Assembly (NCBI GenBank): GCA_963732795.1
Contig: CAVTAV010000002.1
Coordinates: forward strand, 124,001 to 188,000
Source of the DNA: CAVTAV01 sp963732795
Lineage (GTDB): Bacteria; Pseudomonadota; Alphaproteobacteria; CAVTAV01
Reading direction: 5' to 3'
Length of the DNA: 64,000 bases
This document shows, in pieces, positions 28,331 through 37,082 of this stretch. The notes beneath the pieces are model-generated. The model saw nothing but the letters and a program-made list of their open reading frames with translations, had not been told where the DNA came from and did no database searches. The translations under genes and the position numbers were made by a program. The first letter of the stretch is position 1. Every line of letters begins with the position of its first letter.

Positions 28331-28713
28331 TGTATGATCCTCCTGTTTTATCGGAGGTCGCGACGCCTCCCACCCGAGTCGTCAACCCCCCCAATTTGGC
28401 GATGAAATCACGATCAACGGGAGGATGTAAAGAAAATCTATAGCATATTAGATAATAGAATATTGCGTAATATGTAATAATTGCAATACTTTAACTTTCA
28501 TAACAAACGATACGGTAGCCTATTTAATATGTCGGTATTATTTCAGACTAGATCCCATCCATAATGCCAGGGCGCTTGTCGGGACAACGGCGGACTCGAT
28601 TGAGGCGATGGACCTTCGGATCGCCAACGGAGAGGTGGAGATTTCAACTCCTTGTCTTGCCCGGCGCCTCTAGCCTAATGTTTGAGTTCCGGCAAACGGA
28701 GGGGGTTACGACG
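28331..28713. promoter_or_regulatory. Divergent intergenic region with AT-rich core
   Basis: A 383-base gap without a credible gene between the TonB receptor and the DUF6152 fusion gene. From about 28436 to 28550 the sequence is strikingly AT-rich against GC-rich surroundings (for example ATTAGATAATAGAATATTGC and GTAATATGTAATAATTGCAA). It probably carries both promoters and regulator-binding sites. No specific operator was assigned. Confidence 0.5.
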
Positions 28714-29898
28714 ATGAAACGGATTGTCGCCGCGATTTTAGGGTGGGTCTTGTTCTCGGGGACGGCATACGCCCATCACGGCATCGCCGTGTTCGACATG
28801 AACAAGGACATGACGCTCAACGGCACGATCTCGCGCATCTCCTTCATCAATCCGCATTCCTACATCTATCTCAAGGTGATCGACACCAACGGGGCCGAGG
28901 CCGAGTGGCGCTGCGAGATGCGGGCCGCGACCGTGCTCCACCGCTCCGGCTGGAAAGCGGACATGTTCAAGGTTGGCAGCCAGGCCAAGATCAAGGGCTC
29001 GCCGGCGAAGGACGGCTCCAATACCTGCTATCTCGGCGAAATCACCTTGGCCGACGGCACGACCATGGACCGTTACGGCCAGCTCGCCCATGCCGAGCCT
29101 CTCAAGCCCTACGATCCCCTGACGCGGGCCAAGACGCTCCCCAACGGCGACCCGAACATCGCCGGCAACTGGGCGGCCGAGCAGTTCGTCATGAGCGATC
29201 CCAAGGGACAAGCCGGCGCCTTCGTGCCGCTGCATGTGGCCGAGAAGCTGAAGCCCGGCGAGATTCCGGAAGGCCAGCGGCCGATCGCGGGCGGGCGCGG
29301 CACGCCGCAATCTTTCCAGAAGGAAGGGGTGCGGAAGTTCAAGTTCCCGAGCCCGGTCAAGCTGACCGCGGCGGGCGAAAAGGCGGGGGAGGGCTATGAC
29401 CCGTCCTCGATCAAGGACAATCCCCGGTTCCACTGCGCCTCGACCAATATCCTGTCGGACTGGACCTTCGAATACGACGTGAACGAGATCACCCAGTCGG
29501 CCGACACGATCACCATCAAATACGGTTTCATGGATATCGTCCGCGTGATCCATCTGAACATGGACAAGCATCCGGACAACATCAAACCGTCGCTCGCCGG
29601 CCATTCGATCGGCCATTGGGAGAACGGCACTCTGGTGGTCGATACGGTCGGCTTCATGCCGGGCTTCCTAAACACGATGTCCGGCACGAAATATTCCGGC
29701 AAGTTCCACGTCGTGGAGCGCTTCACCCCCGACCTCGACAAGGGCAGCCTGACCCGCACCTATGTCGCGGACGACCCGGAGTATTGGCAGGATACCTTCA
29801 AGGGCAAGGACGTGGTCTATCTGACCAAGACGCCCTACGAGGAATACCACTGCGACGACCGCACCTGGGTCCCCGAAGGCATCAAGGCGTCGAACTGA
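28714..29898 (+). CDS. Exported fusion protein: DUF6152 domain plus GHWE(N/G)GTLVV domain
   Basis: Protein of 394 residues. The start at 28714 follows GGAGGGGGTTACGACG and gives a signal peptide ending AYAHHG. Residues ~20-125 are a DUF6152 domain (AHHGIAVFDMNKDMTLNGTI, FINPHSYIYLKVIDTNG, HRSGWKADMFKVGSQAKIKG). The C-terminal part matches the family of the 10162-9391 gene: CASTNILSDWTFEYDVNEIT, IKYGFMDIVRVIHLNMD, SIGHWENGTLVVDTVGFMPG, then VERFTPDLDKGSLTRTYV. The middle (125-230) is a Pro/Gly-rich linker. So two families that are separate genes near the first TonB receptor are one protein here, next to a second TonB receptor. Function unknown. Confidence 0.82.
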   Translation: MKRIVAAILGWVLFSGTAYAHHGIAVFDMNKDMTLNGTISRISFINPHSYIYLKVIDTNGAEAEWRCEMRAATVLHRSGWKADMFKVGSQAKIKGSPAKDGSNTCYLGEITLADGTTMDRYGQLAHAEPLKPYDPLTRAKTLPNGDPNIAGNWAAEQFVMSDPKGQAGAFVPLHVAEKLKPGEIPEGQRPIAGGRGTPQSFQKEGVRKFKFPSPVKLTAAGEKAGEGYDPSSIKDNPRFHCASTNILSDWTFEYDVNEITQSADTITIKYGFMDIVRVIHLNMDKHPDNIKPSLAGHSIGHWENGTLVVDTVGFMPGFLNTMSGTKYSGKFHVVERFTPDLDKGSLTRTYVADDPEYWQDTFKGKDVVYLTKTPYEEYHCDDRTWVPEGIKASN

Positions 29899-29977
29899 TT
29901 TAGGGTTCTCCGAAGGCTCAACACATTCGTCCTGGCAGGGCTTGACGCGGCCACCAACGTCTTCGCGTCATCAAGAC

Positions 29978-30008
29978 GTGGATGCGCGGATCAAGTCCGC
30001 GCATGACG
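29978..30008. repeat. Dispersed palindromic repeat GTGGATGCGCGGATCAAGTC
   Basis: Stem GCGCGGA-TCAAG-TCCGCGC flanked by GTGGAT and ATGACG. Typical of the short intergenic palindromes seen elsewhere in this window. It lies between the DUF6152 fusion gene and the iron-type operon. Confidence 0.6.
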
Positions 30009-30090
30009 GAAGAGCGAGTTCTTAAGTCCTTATAAACTCAAAGATTTATCGTCAAAATCCCATTTCCCTAGCCTAATGTTGTAAACGAGA

Positions 30091-30137
30091 TTGCAACGCA
30101 TTCGCATATCTGATATGGAATTGCGACGCATTCGCAA
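30091..30137 (+). promoter_or_regulatory. Two repeated Fur-like boxes upstream of the FMN-binding/ApbE operon
   Basis: TTGCAACGCATTCGCA at 30091 and TTGCGACGCATTCGCA at 30121 are 15/16 identical and start 30 bases apart. The second is an inverted repeat, TTGCGA-N5-TCGCAA. The form (TTGCRA...ATTCGCA) resembles Fur-type iron boxes of GC-rich proteobacteria. The operon that follows has ferric-reductase-like parts, which fits iron control. Family assignment is inference. Confidence 0.5.
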
Positions 30138-30192
30138 ATAGTCGGCTTTTGGGGAAGGAAAATGCTCAGTTGGAGGTGCGCGCTCGGTCGCG

Positions 30193-31101
30193 GTGGCCGG
30201 CGTAATGTTGTTGACGACGGCTGCCCGCGCCGACGAGCCCGTTTCGGGCTTCGTCTATACGACCGATCTGTTGCCGAAGGGCAAGAAGGAGATCGAGCAG
30301 TGGCTGACGCTCCGGGAGGGCCGGTCTCAGGGCGATTTCCATGTGCTGCAGACCCAGACCGAGGTGTCCTACGGCGTGACGGACGCGTTCCAGCTCTCCG
30401 GCAATCTGCTCTTCGCCTACGCCAATGCGAAGAACAACGCGCCGGACGGAACGACGGCGCCGCCGGAAGTCTTCGCGGATTACGACGTGAGCCCCGTGGG
30501 CCGCTTTCGCAAGGCGCGTTTCGAAGGCGCTGCGGTCGAGGGCATCTACCGGTTCATGAGCCCGTATCTGCATCCGTTCGGTGCGGCCTTCTATTTCGAG
30601 CCGACCATCGGCCCGCGCACCCGCGAGTTGGAGATGCGGCTGATCCTGCAGAAGAACCTCCTCGATGACCGGCTGGTCTTCGCGTTCAACGTCAAGCTCG
30701 CCTATGAGCTTCGCAAGCTCCAAGCCGATCCGTCGGCACCGCCGGGCACCAAGGAAGTGCGGCTCCATTGGGACCACGAGACCGATGTCAATTTCGGCCT
30801 GATGGGCAGCTATCGCTTCGCCCCCAACTGGTCGGGCGGTTTGGAACTGCAGAACGAGCGCGAATGGGCCGGCTTCAATCCACTGAAGGGCGGCAAGCGG
30901 ACCAACCAGGTGCTCTATTTCGGCCCCTCGCTCCATTTCGGCGGCAAGCATTTCTTCGGAACCTTCACGACCCTGTTCCAGCTTCCCGTCGCCAAGGATT
31001 ACGAGAACAAGGGCGCGAACAGCTTCATCGTGCACGGCATCAGCAACGCCGACGATTTCGAGAAATACCGGTTCCGGCTCAAGGTCGGCTATTACTTCTA
31101 G
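30193..31101 (+). CDS. Outer-membrane beta-barrel-like protein
   Basis: About 302 residues, exported, with alternating strand pattern and a C-terminal aromatic (FRLKVGYYF). Segments such as TQTEVSYGVTDAFQLSGNLL, AVEGIYRFMSPYLHPFGAAF and LMGSYRFAPNWSGGLELQNE resemble porin-like barrel proteins of the phenol-degradation MetA type. The GTG at 30193 opens the frame, but a better ribosome site (GGAAGGAAA) precedes an ATG at 30162 in another frame; one missing base near the start would join them and complete the signal peptide (VAVAGVMLLTTAARA). First gene of the FMN-binding/ApbE operon; it could be the outer-membrane part. Confidence 0.65.
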   Translation: MAGVMLLTTAARADEPVSGFVYTTDLLPKGKKEIEQWLTLREGRSQGDFHVLQTQTEVSYGVTDAFQLSGNLLFAYANAKNNAPDGTTAPPEVFADYDVSPVGRFRKARFEGAAVEGIYRFMSPYLHPFGAAFYFEPTIGPRTRELEMRLILQKNLLDDRLVFAFNVKLAYELRKLQADPSAPPGTKEVRLHWDHETDVNFGLMGSYRFAPNWSGGLELQNEREWAGFNPLKGGKRTNQVLYFGPSLHFGGKHFFGTFTTLFQLPVAKDYENKGANSFIVHGISNADDFEKYRFRLKVGYYF

Positions 31102-31112
31102 AGGGGCCCGCG

Positions 31113-31637
31113 ATGCGTTCGGTTGTGTATGCCATTCCGTTGGCCCTGCTGGTCTCGCCGCCGGCCGTCCACTCGACGATTTATCTGTCGCTGGAGGAGG
31201 CGCAGCAGAAGATGTTCCCCGGCCAGACCTTGACCAAGGACTTCCGGGACCTCACCGACGAGCAGATCAAGGCGATCAAGAAGGATTCGGGCCAGAAGCC
31301 GCTGTCCAAGACGCTCAATCTGTGGCGGGCGGAGAAGGGCGGCTGGTTCATCCTAGACAAGGTGATCGGCAAGCACGAGTTCATCACCTATGCCGCGGCC
31401 TTGGATGAGAAGGGCGCGGTGAAGGACGTCGAGATTCTCGAATACAACGAGGCCTATGGCGGGCAGGTGCGCGAGGCGCGCTGGCTGGCGCAGTTCATCG
31501 GCAAGACCGACGACGCGCATATGAAGCTCGGTAAGGACGTCAAGAACATCTCCGGCGCGACGCTCTCGTCCAAGCATATGACTGACGGCATCCGGCGGCT
31601 GCTCGCCACCTATACCGTGGTGATCGCCCATGGCTGA
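31113..31637 (+). CDS. FMN-binding domain protein, exported
   Basis: Protein of 174 residues with a signal peptide (MRSVVYAIPLALLVSPPAVH) and one FMN-binding domain of the RnfG/NqrC type. The covalent flavinylation motif is NISGATLSS, with Thr150 as the expected attachment site. Other features: KTLNLWRAEKGGWFILDKV and FITYAAALDEKGAVKDVEIL. The following gene encodes the ApbE enzyme that attaches FMN, overlapping by 8 bases, which strongly supports covalent flavin. With the membrane protein it probably forms an electron-transfer chain to the periplasm, for instance for ferric reduction. Confidence 0.9.
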   Translation: MRSVVYAIPLALLVSPPAVHSTIYLSLEEAQQKMFPGQTLTKDFRDLTDEQIKAIKKDSGQKPLSKTLNLWRAEKGGWFILDKVIGKHEFITYAAALDEKGAVKDVEILEYNEAYGGQVREARWLAQFIGKTDDAHMKLGKDVKNISGATLSSKHMTDGIRRLLATYTVVIAHG

Positions 31638-32467
31638 GGCGATGGTCAGACGCTGCCGGCCGCTGCTCGGCACGTTCGTCGAGGTCGCGGTTCCCCGGGA
31701 ATGGAGCGGGGCAGCGGACGCCGCTTTCGCCGCCATCGCGCGGATCCATGCCCGCATGTCGTTTCACGAGGAGACGAGCGATCTCGCCCGGCTGAGACAC
31801 GCACAGGCGGGCGAGGCGGTGTGTGTCGATTCCGAGACGGTTGAGGTTCTGAGAGCTGCGGTCATGCTTCACCGCCGGAGCGGCAGGCTGTTCGACGTCG
31901 CGATCGGCGCGAATCTCGTGGCGGCCGGATTCCTGCCTCGGCCCGAGGGCATCGATCTCCGGGCCATGACGGGCACGACGGCGGATATCGAAATCCTCGA
32001 CGACACCCATGTCCGTTGCCGCCGGCCGATGCTGATCGATCTCGGCGGCATCGCCAAAGGACATGCGGTCGACAAGGCGGCGGAGGCGTTGATCGGGCAG
32101 GGCGTGCCGCGCGCCATCGTCAATGCGGGGGGCGACCTGCGCGTGATCGGCAGTGAGCCGGAGATCATCCATCTGCGCAGCGCGGACGGGGCTATCGACG
32201 CGGCCGTCTCGCTCGCCGACGGGGCGCTTGCCAGCTCCAGCAACGCCCATTTGCGCCAGCGTCGGCGCAGGCTCGGAGGTCGCGCCGCATTTCGCAAACG
32301 GCCGGCCTGTCCTGACGGAGGAGGCGGTCTCGGTCGTGGCCTATCGCTGCATCATCGCCGACGCCATGACCAAGGTCGCGCTTGCCGATCCGGCGCTGGC
32401 CAAGGCGATGCTGGCCGAACTCGGCGGCTCGATCGTCGAGCGACCGGGGCGGAGGCGCGCGGCATGA
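31630..32467 (+). pseudogene. apbE: FAD:protein FMN transferase (ApbE), one frameshift
   Basis: Transfers FMN from FAD to Thr in the FMN-binding domain of the upstream gene product. Seen: RPLLGTFVEVAVP at the N-terminus, FDVAIGANLVAAGFLP, the core MLIDLGGIAKGHAVDKAAEA and IVNAGGDLRVIG, then ALASSSNAH. The frame breaks near 32255; the second frame has APHFANGRPVLTEEAVSVVA, ADAMTKVALADPALAKAML and ends GRRRAA. The restored length of about 279 is short but usual for the compact ApbE group. Its stop overlaps the next start as ATGA. Confidence 0.87.
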
Positions 32468-32982
32468 TGATCCACCTCCTCACCGCCCGGCTGGCCCGCT
32501 GGCAGATCCGCACTCTCATCATCAGCGGCTCCGTTCTCTGGCTGACCGGCCTCGCCTGGCTCATCCTCCATCATTTCGGCCGGCTCCAGGGCGAGTTCGG
32601 CCCGGAGACCAACCCGGCAGAGCCCTGGATGCTGCAAATCCACGGCGCGGCCGTGATCGTCGCGCTTCTAGGGCTGGGCAGCCTGCTGGTGGTCCATGTC
32701 TGGAAGGGCTGGGCCTATGCACGCCAACGCTTGCTCGGGCTGATCCTGACGGGCGTGATTCTTCTGCTGATCGTCACCGGGTACCTGTTGTATTACGTCG
32801 GCGACGAGTCGCTCCGGAACTGGGTCAGCGTCATCCACTGGGCCGTCGGCCTCGCTCTGCCGGTCGCCTTCGTCCTGCACTACAAGCGAGGGATCAAGCT
32901 TCGCCGGCACACCGTCATTGCGAACGAAGTGAAGCAATCCAGCCTGCCTGGATCGCCGCGGCGCTGGCGCGCCTCGCGATGA
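32464..32982 (+). CDS. Four-helix membrane protein, cytochrome-b-like, with repeat-derived tail
   Basis: Integral membrane protein of 172 residues. Four helices are evident: LIISGSVLWLTGLAWLIL, LQIHGAAVIVALLGLGSLLV, LGLILTGVILLLIVTGYLLY and VIHWAVGLALPVAFVLHYKR. His residues at HHFG, IHGA, VHVW, IHWA and LHYK are placed as in two-haem b-type or PepSY-linked membrane proteins. It likely passes electrons to the FMN-binding partner. The last ~26 residues (VIANEVKQSSLPG...) are the translation of a dispersed intergenic repeat, so the original stop was overrun. Confidence 0.75.
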   Translation: MMIHLLTARLARWQIRTLIISGSVLWLTGLAWLILHHFGRLQGEFGPETNPAEPWMLQIHGAAVIVALLGLGSLLVVHVWKGWAYARQRLLGLILTGVILLLIVTGYLLYYVGDESLRNWVSVIHWAVGLALPVAFVLHYKRGIKLRRHTVIANEVKQSSLPGSPRRWRASR

Positions 32983-32984
32983 CG
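32913..32984. repeat. Dispersed palindromic repeat (CGTCATTGCGAACGAAGTGA type)
   Basis: Starts CGTCATTGCGAACGAAGTGA and ends GCGCGCCTCGCGATGACG. The 3' arm is the reverse complement of the 5' part of the element at 15504-15573. It covers the 3' end of the membrane-protein gene and provides its stop-proximal codons. Confidence 0.75.
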
Positions 32985-33908
32985 CTATCTCTTGGTTTTC
33001 TTTAGGCTATGCAGATAGATCGGGCTGCCGATCAATTGCGGCATCACCTCCCGGGCGAGCTCGGCGCGGTCGGGGTCGTCGCCGAGGGCGGCGAGGATGG
33101 CTTGGAAGCGTTCCTCGACGCCTTCGCGGTATTCGGGCGCGGTGAAGATATAGAGCGCGTCTTCGCGGATGCCTTTCAATACGATGTTACCGACGTCTTC
33201 CGGATCGGCGGTGAGGCGGCCTAGCTTTTCGCGGACTTCATCGGTCATCGTGAAACCGGGCGGCATGCCGGACGTGATGCTGGTCTCGGAGAATTTGGCC
33301 GGGCGTGTCTTCTCGTATTCGCGGATATTCGTCCGCACGCCGCCGGGGCAGAAGGCGGACACGCCGATATTCTCGTCCATGAGCTCGAATGCCAGCGCCT
33401 CGGAAAGGCCGACCACGGCGAATTTGGTCGTCACATAGAGGCTCGCCCGGCTGTATTGCAGGATTCCGGCCATGGACGAGGTGTTGACGATATGCCCGCC
33501 TTCGCCATGGGCGCGGATGCGGGGCAGGATGATGTGGATGCCGTTGAACACACCGTCGAGATTGACCGACATCGCCCAGTCCCAATCGTGATAGGTCGCC
33601 TTCGACAGCTCGCCCATGATGCCGATGCCGGCATTGTTGCACAGCACATGGATCTTGCCGAAGGCCTGCTCGGCGTCGTCGGCGGCCCGGGCATAGGCCT
33701 CCCGGTCGGTGACGTCGAGCTCGATGTAATGGACTGAGTCCTTATAAGGTGTCGCGTCGAAATGCGACTTGGCCTCGGCGATGTGATCCGCCCGGAGATC
33801 GGCTACAACGGCTTTCATGCCGGCCTTGGTGAAGGCATTGGCCATGCCGAGCCCGATCCCGCTCGCGCCCCCGGTGATGAAAGCGACTTTGCCGTCGACG
33901 TCGTCCAT
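32985..33908 (-). CDS. SDR family oxidoreductase
   Basis: Intact short-chain dehydrogenase of 307 residues. TGGASGIG at 12-19 binds the cofactor; Asp in VVADLRAD suggests NAD(H). CNNAGIGIMGE, the catalytic Ser in HIVNTSSMAG and the pair YVTTK are all present. The C-terminus is about 50 residues longer than the classical form, ending YLHSLKKTKR. It is divergent from the MFS gene. The substrate is unknown; similar long SDRs occur in aromatic and terpenoid catabolic regions. Confidence 0.92.
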   Translation of the reverse strand: MDDVDGKVAFITGGASGIGLGMANAFTKAGMKAVVADLRADHIAEAKSHFDATPYKDSVHYIELDVTDREAYARAADDAEQAFGKIHVLCNNAGIGIMGELSKATYHDWDWAMSVNLDGVFNGIHIILPRIRAHGEGGHIVNTSSMAGILQYSRASLYVTTKFAVVGLSEALAFELMDENIGVSAFCPGGVRTNIREYEKTRPAKFSETSITSGMPPGFTMTDEVREKLGRLTADPEDVGNIVLKGIREDALYIFTAPEYREGVEERFQAILAALGDDPDRAELAREVMPQLIGSPIYLHSLKKTKR

Positions 33909-34087
33909 CTCGATTCCCCTCCGGTGATTTGGGGAACGATAGACCGCGCCCTACCTACGGGCAACGCCGCAGCCTTCATTTCGTGTGGAATCGTATTGAC
34001 TTGGCCACGGGAATGCCCAACGCTCGCGGGGTGCGGCCGGCGCCTGCCGGGCGACATCGGAGGTTGTTCGGGGGAGGGCATCGGGGG

Positions 34088-35458
34088 ATGGCCACGCACG
34101 ACGCAAGCGTAGAAGAGGTTCCATCCGAATCCGGCCGTGTCTGGCCGTCGCCGCGGGTCGCCTGGTACACGGTCGGCGTTCTCGCCGTAACCACCATGTT
34201 CGCGGAGCTGGACCGCAACGTCATCACGCTGCTGGTCCAGTCGATCAAGCGCGATTTCGTCCTGACGGACACCCAGATCAGCTATCTGCTCGGCTTCACC
34301 TTCGTCCTGATCTATTCGATCATCGGCCTGCCGCTGTCGCTTCTGATCGATCGGCTCAACCGAAAAATGCTGCTGAGCGTCGGCCTGACGGTCTGGAGCT
34401 GCGCCACGGCGTTCTGCGGTATTGCCCAGGGATTCTGGCAGCTCGCCATCGGCCGGATGGTCATGGGCGCGGGCGAATCCGTGAATGCGCCGACGGCTTT
34501 CTCGATTCTCGCCGATCTCTTCCCCAAGGAGAGGCTGCCGCGCGGCATCGCCGTCATGCAGCTGGGCCTGACCTGCTCGGCGGGTCTGTCGCTGCTGATC
34601 GGGGCTTATGTGATCGATGCCTTGTCGTCCGTCCCGCCGATTCACGTGCCGATCATCGGGATCATCCGGAACTGGCAGCTTGTCTTCATTGCCGTGGGGC
34701 TGCCGGGCCTTCTGGTCGCGATCTTCTTCCAGACCACGGTGCCGGAGCCCAAGCGGCACGGCACTCTGCACAAGCATCTGAGCAAGGTGCCGCTTGTGGA
34801 GGCGGTGAAATTCCTGGTCGGCAGGCGGGAGATCTTCCTATGGATGTTTCTCGGTCTCGCCGTCGGCTCGATCAACGGCCAGACATTGAGCTGGAACGCG
34901 CCGTTCTTCGAGCGCACCTATGGCTGGGGTCCGGTCACTTACGGCCACTACATGGGCATGATCTCGCTGATCTCCGGGCCGATCGGTCTCTTTAGCGGCG
35001 TGTTTCTGGTCGAGTACTTCTCGAAGAAGCAACAGCCCGATGCGCCGATGAAGGTGATCGTGATCTCGCGCATTCTCGGCCTGCCGTTCTCGATTCTAGG
35101 CCCCCTGATGCCGGATCCCTGGCTCGCCCTCGGCGCGGCCGTGATGGGCAGCTTCATGGTGGCGGTCGGCGGGGCGTGCCAAAACGCGGCGCTGCAGATC
35201 GTGACACCCAATCAGATGCGCGGGCAGGTGACGGCGCTCTTCCTGTTCATGTTCTTCGTCGTCGGCGCCCTGGGGCCGAGCGTCGTAGCCTGGACGACCG
35301 ACTATGTTTTCCACAGCGACGCCATGCTCCGCTACTCGCTCGCGATCACCCACGGCGTGCTCGGGCCGATCTCGCTCGTCTTCGTATTCCTGACCTACCG
35401 GCCCTGGACGCGGGAAGTGATCCGACTGAGGAATTTGGAGCTCGGCAAGGCGGCCTGA
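34088..35458 (+). CDS. MFS transporter
   Basis: Major facilitator of 456 residues with about 12 membrane helices. The start at 34088 follows GGGGGAGGGCATCGGGGG; the upstream open frame has no membrane character. The loop 2-3 motif is LIDRLNRKMLLSVGLTVWSC, followed by GRMVMGAGESVNAPTAFSIL and KERLPRGIAVMQLG. Late helices include GGACQNAALQIVTPNQMRGQ. It is closely similar in these motifs to the second MFS gene at 46447. Placed before the hydroquinone genes, it may import an aromatic acid, which is inference. Confidence 0.9.
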   Translation: MATHDASVEEVPSESGRVWPSPRVAWYTVGVLAVTTMFAELDRNVITLLVQSIKRDFVLTDTQISYLLGFTFVLIYSIIGLPLSLLIDRLNRKMLLSVGLTVWSCATAFCGIAQGFWQLAIGRMVMGAGESVNAPTAFSILADLFPKERLPRGIAVMQLGLTCSAGLSLLIGAYVIDALSSVPPIHVPIIGIIRNWQLVFIAVGLPGLLVAIFFQTTVPEPKRHGTLHKHLSKVPLVEAVKFLVGRREIFLWMFLGLAVGSINGQTLSWNAPFFERTYGWGPVTYGHYMGMISLISGPIGLFSGVFLVEYFSKKQQPDAPMKVIVISRILGLPFSILGPLMPDPWLALGAAVMGSFMVAVGGACQNAALQIVTPNQMRGQVTALFLFMFFVVGALGPSVVAWTTDYVFHSDAMLRYSLAITHGVLGPISLVFVFLTYRPWTREVIRLRNLELGKAA

Positions 35459-35562
35459 ATTCGAGGAAAACCCGGCCTTCGAGGCTTCACACTGTTTTCA
35501 AAACCGCTTAGTATCCAACGAAACTAGCACTGGCAGTACATCCGACCATTCCGGAGGGGGAT

Positions 35563-36078
35563 ATGACGTATAAGACGCAGGTCGGCTCGCTGAAGTCCTA
35601 TAACAAGGGCGTCGTCGAGCTGCAGGACGACCTCAAGCACTACGCCTTTTCGAACATCTTCGAGGTCGCGAACAACTCGAAGCCCTTCGAACGCGTCGCG
35701 GTAGCCAAGAATCTCGAATATGTCGCCGAGGCCGTCCGGGTCGAGGGAACCTCGCCCTGGTACGCCTGCCCGCACGACGAATTCGCCATCGTGATGGACG
35801 GCGAGGTCGAGTTCGACTTCGTCAAGCTCGATGCCGACGCCGTGCCGACCAATCCTCTGGGCGCCGTCAGGCTGCCCGCCGCACCGAATGGCGCGAAAAT
35901 GGGCCGCATCCGGGCCCGCCGCGGCCACCAGGTGCTGCTTCCGGCCGGAGCCGCCTATCAGATGAAGTCCAAGGCTCCCGGCGTCGCCATCATCCAGACC
36001 GCGGTCGGTCCCGAGACGATCGAGCGCTGGTCCGAGATTCTGCGTCCTCTCCTGATCACGCCAATTCACAGGATTTGA
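35563..36078 (+). CDS. Hydroquinone 1,2-dioxygenase small subunit (HapC/PnpC-like)
   Basis: Cupin-fold protein of 171 residues, start after GGAGGGGGAT. It matches what is known of the small subunit of the Fe(II)-dependent two-component hydroquinone dioxygenases (HapCD, PnpCD, HqdAB). Segments: YAFSNIFEVANNSKPFERVA, RVEGTSPWYACPHDEFAIVM, DGEVEFDFVKLD and RARRGHQVLLPAGAAYQMKS. The large subunit follows 4 bases downstream and a semialdehyde dehydrogenase comes next, the gene order of hap/pnp clusters. The ring of hydroquinone would be opened to 4-hydroxymuconic semialdehyde. The assignment rests on pattern and context, not on a search. Confidence 0.75.
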   Translation: MTYKTQVGSLKSYNKGVVELQDDLKHYAFSNIFEVANNSKPFERVAVAKNLEYVAEAVRVEGTSPWYACPHDEFAIVMDGEVEFDFVKLDADAVPTNPLGAVRLPAAPNGAKMGRIRARRGHQVLLPAGAAYQMKSKAPGVAIIQTAVGPETIERWSEILRPLLITPIHRI

Positions 36079-36082
36079 GATC

Positions 36083-37082
36083 ATGAGCATCCAGAAGACA
36101 GACATCATCGCCTCCGAGCCCGATCCGAATACGGGCTATCGCTCGTTCAAGTTCGGCAGCTTCGAATTCTAGCGCGACGAATATTTCGTCCATATCAAGT
36201 GGCCGAAGGGCACCCATATCATGGAAGTCGACCGGTTCCTGCGCGCCATGGTGCGCGACATCGGCTGGGGCTTCTTCTACGGCTGGATCTTCTTCGACGA
36301 CGTGTTCGGCACGCAGAACCACTACGGCACCGTCGACATCTATGCCGGCACCTACAGCGCGGGCCACAAGGCGGCCGGCGTCGATCTCTTGGAGACCTTC
36401 TCGGCCGAGGACGTGAAAAAGGCCTTCGAGACGATTTCCATGGACTGGATCAGCGAAGGTTACGATCCGCTGCGCGCGCCGCTGGAAACCGGCTCTCCGG
36501 AAGGCTCGAAGGGCAAGCCCCGGACCGATCCGCTGGTGCGCGGCTTCACGCCGGCCAAGCGCATGCTCGGTCTCGAAGGCGATAACCCGGTCCGCATGCG
36601 ACGAGGCCGGCTATCCGATCAACCGGGCCTTCGCCGACCTCGACTTCGACAAGCCCGACATCGAGGTCGAGCCGGGCTTCGAGGGCGAGCTCAATGCGAT
36701 CAACCTGTTCGATCACATCGCGCGCGCCGATGTGACCTGGAACCCGTCGGTGACGGCGGTGACCAAGGCGAGCATCTGCTGCGTGACCAGCGAGGAGCAC
36801 ATGCTCCCGGTGATCCACGGCAACGACCGCAACGAGTGGTTCATCCAGCTCACCGACGAGATCCACTGGAACATCCAGGACAAGAACACCGGCAATCCGC
36901 GCGGCCGGGTCATCATGAAGGCGGGCGACGTCTGCGCCATGCCGGCGGATATCCGTCACCAGGGCTTCTCGCCGAAGCGCTGCATGCTGATGGTCATGGA
37001 GAACGGCACGCCCGGTCTCGAAGAGCGATATGCCAAGGGCGACCTTCCGCCTTATCCGATCGATGACGACAAATGGGCTTAG
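36083..37082 (+). pseudogene. Hydroquinone 1,2-dioxygenase large subunit (HapD/PnpD-like), in-frame TAG and frameshift
   Basis: About 333 residues when repaired. The frame opens MSIQKTDIIASEPDPNTGYR and hits a TAG at 36170-36172 (FGSFEF-stop-RDEYFVHIKW), where family members are expected to read through, then continues to about 36600. There one indel moves the frame to DEAGYPINRAFADLDFDKPD. The C-terminal half has DVTWNPSVTAVTKASICCVT, HMLPVIHGNDRNEWFIQLTD and MPADIRHQGFSPKRCML, which hold the candidate iron ligands (His, Asn, His). The downstream ALDH overlaps the stop by 10 bases. TAG could come from a single base error. Confidence 0.75.
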
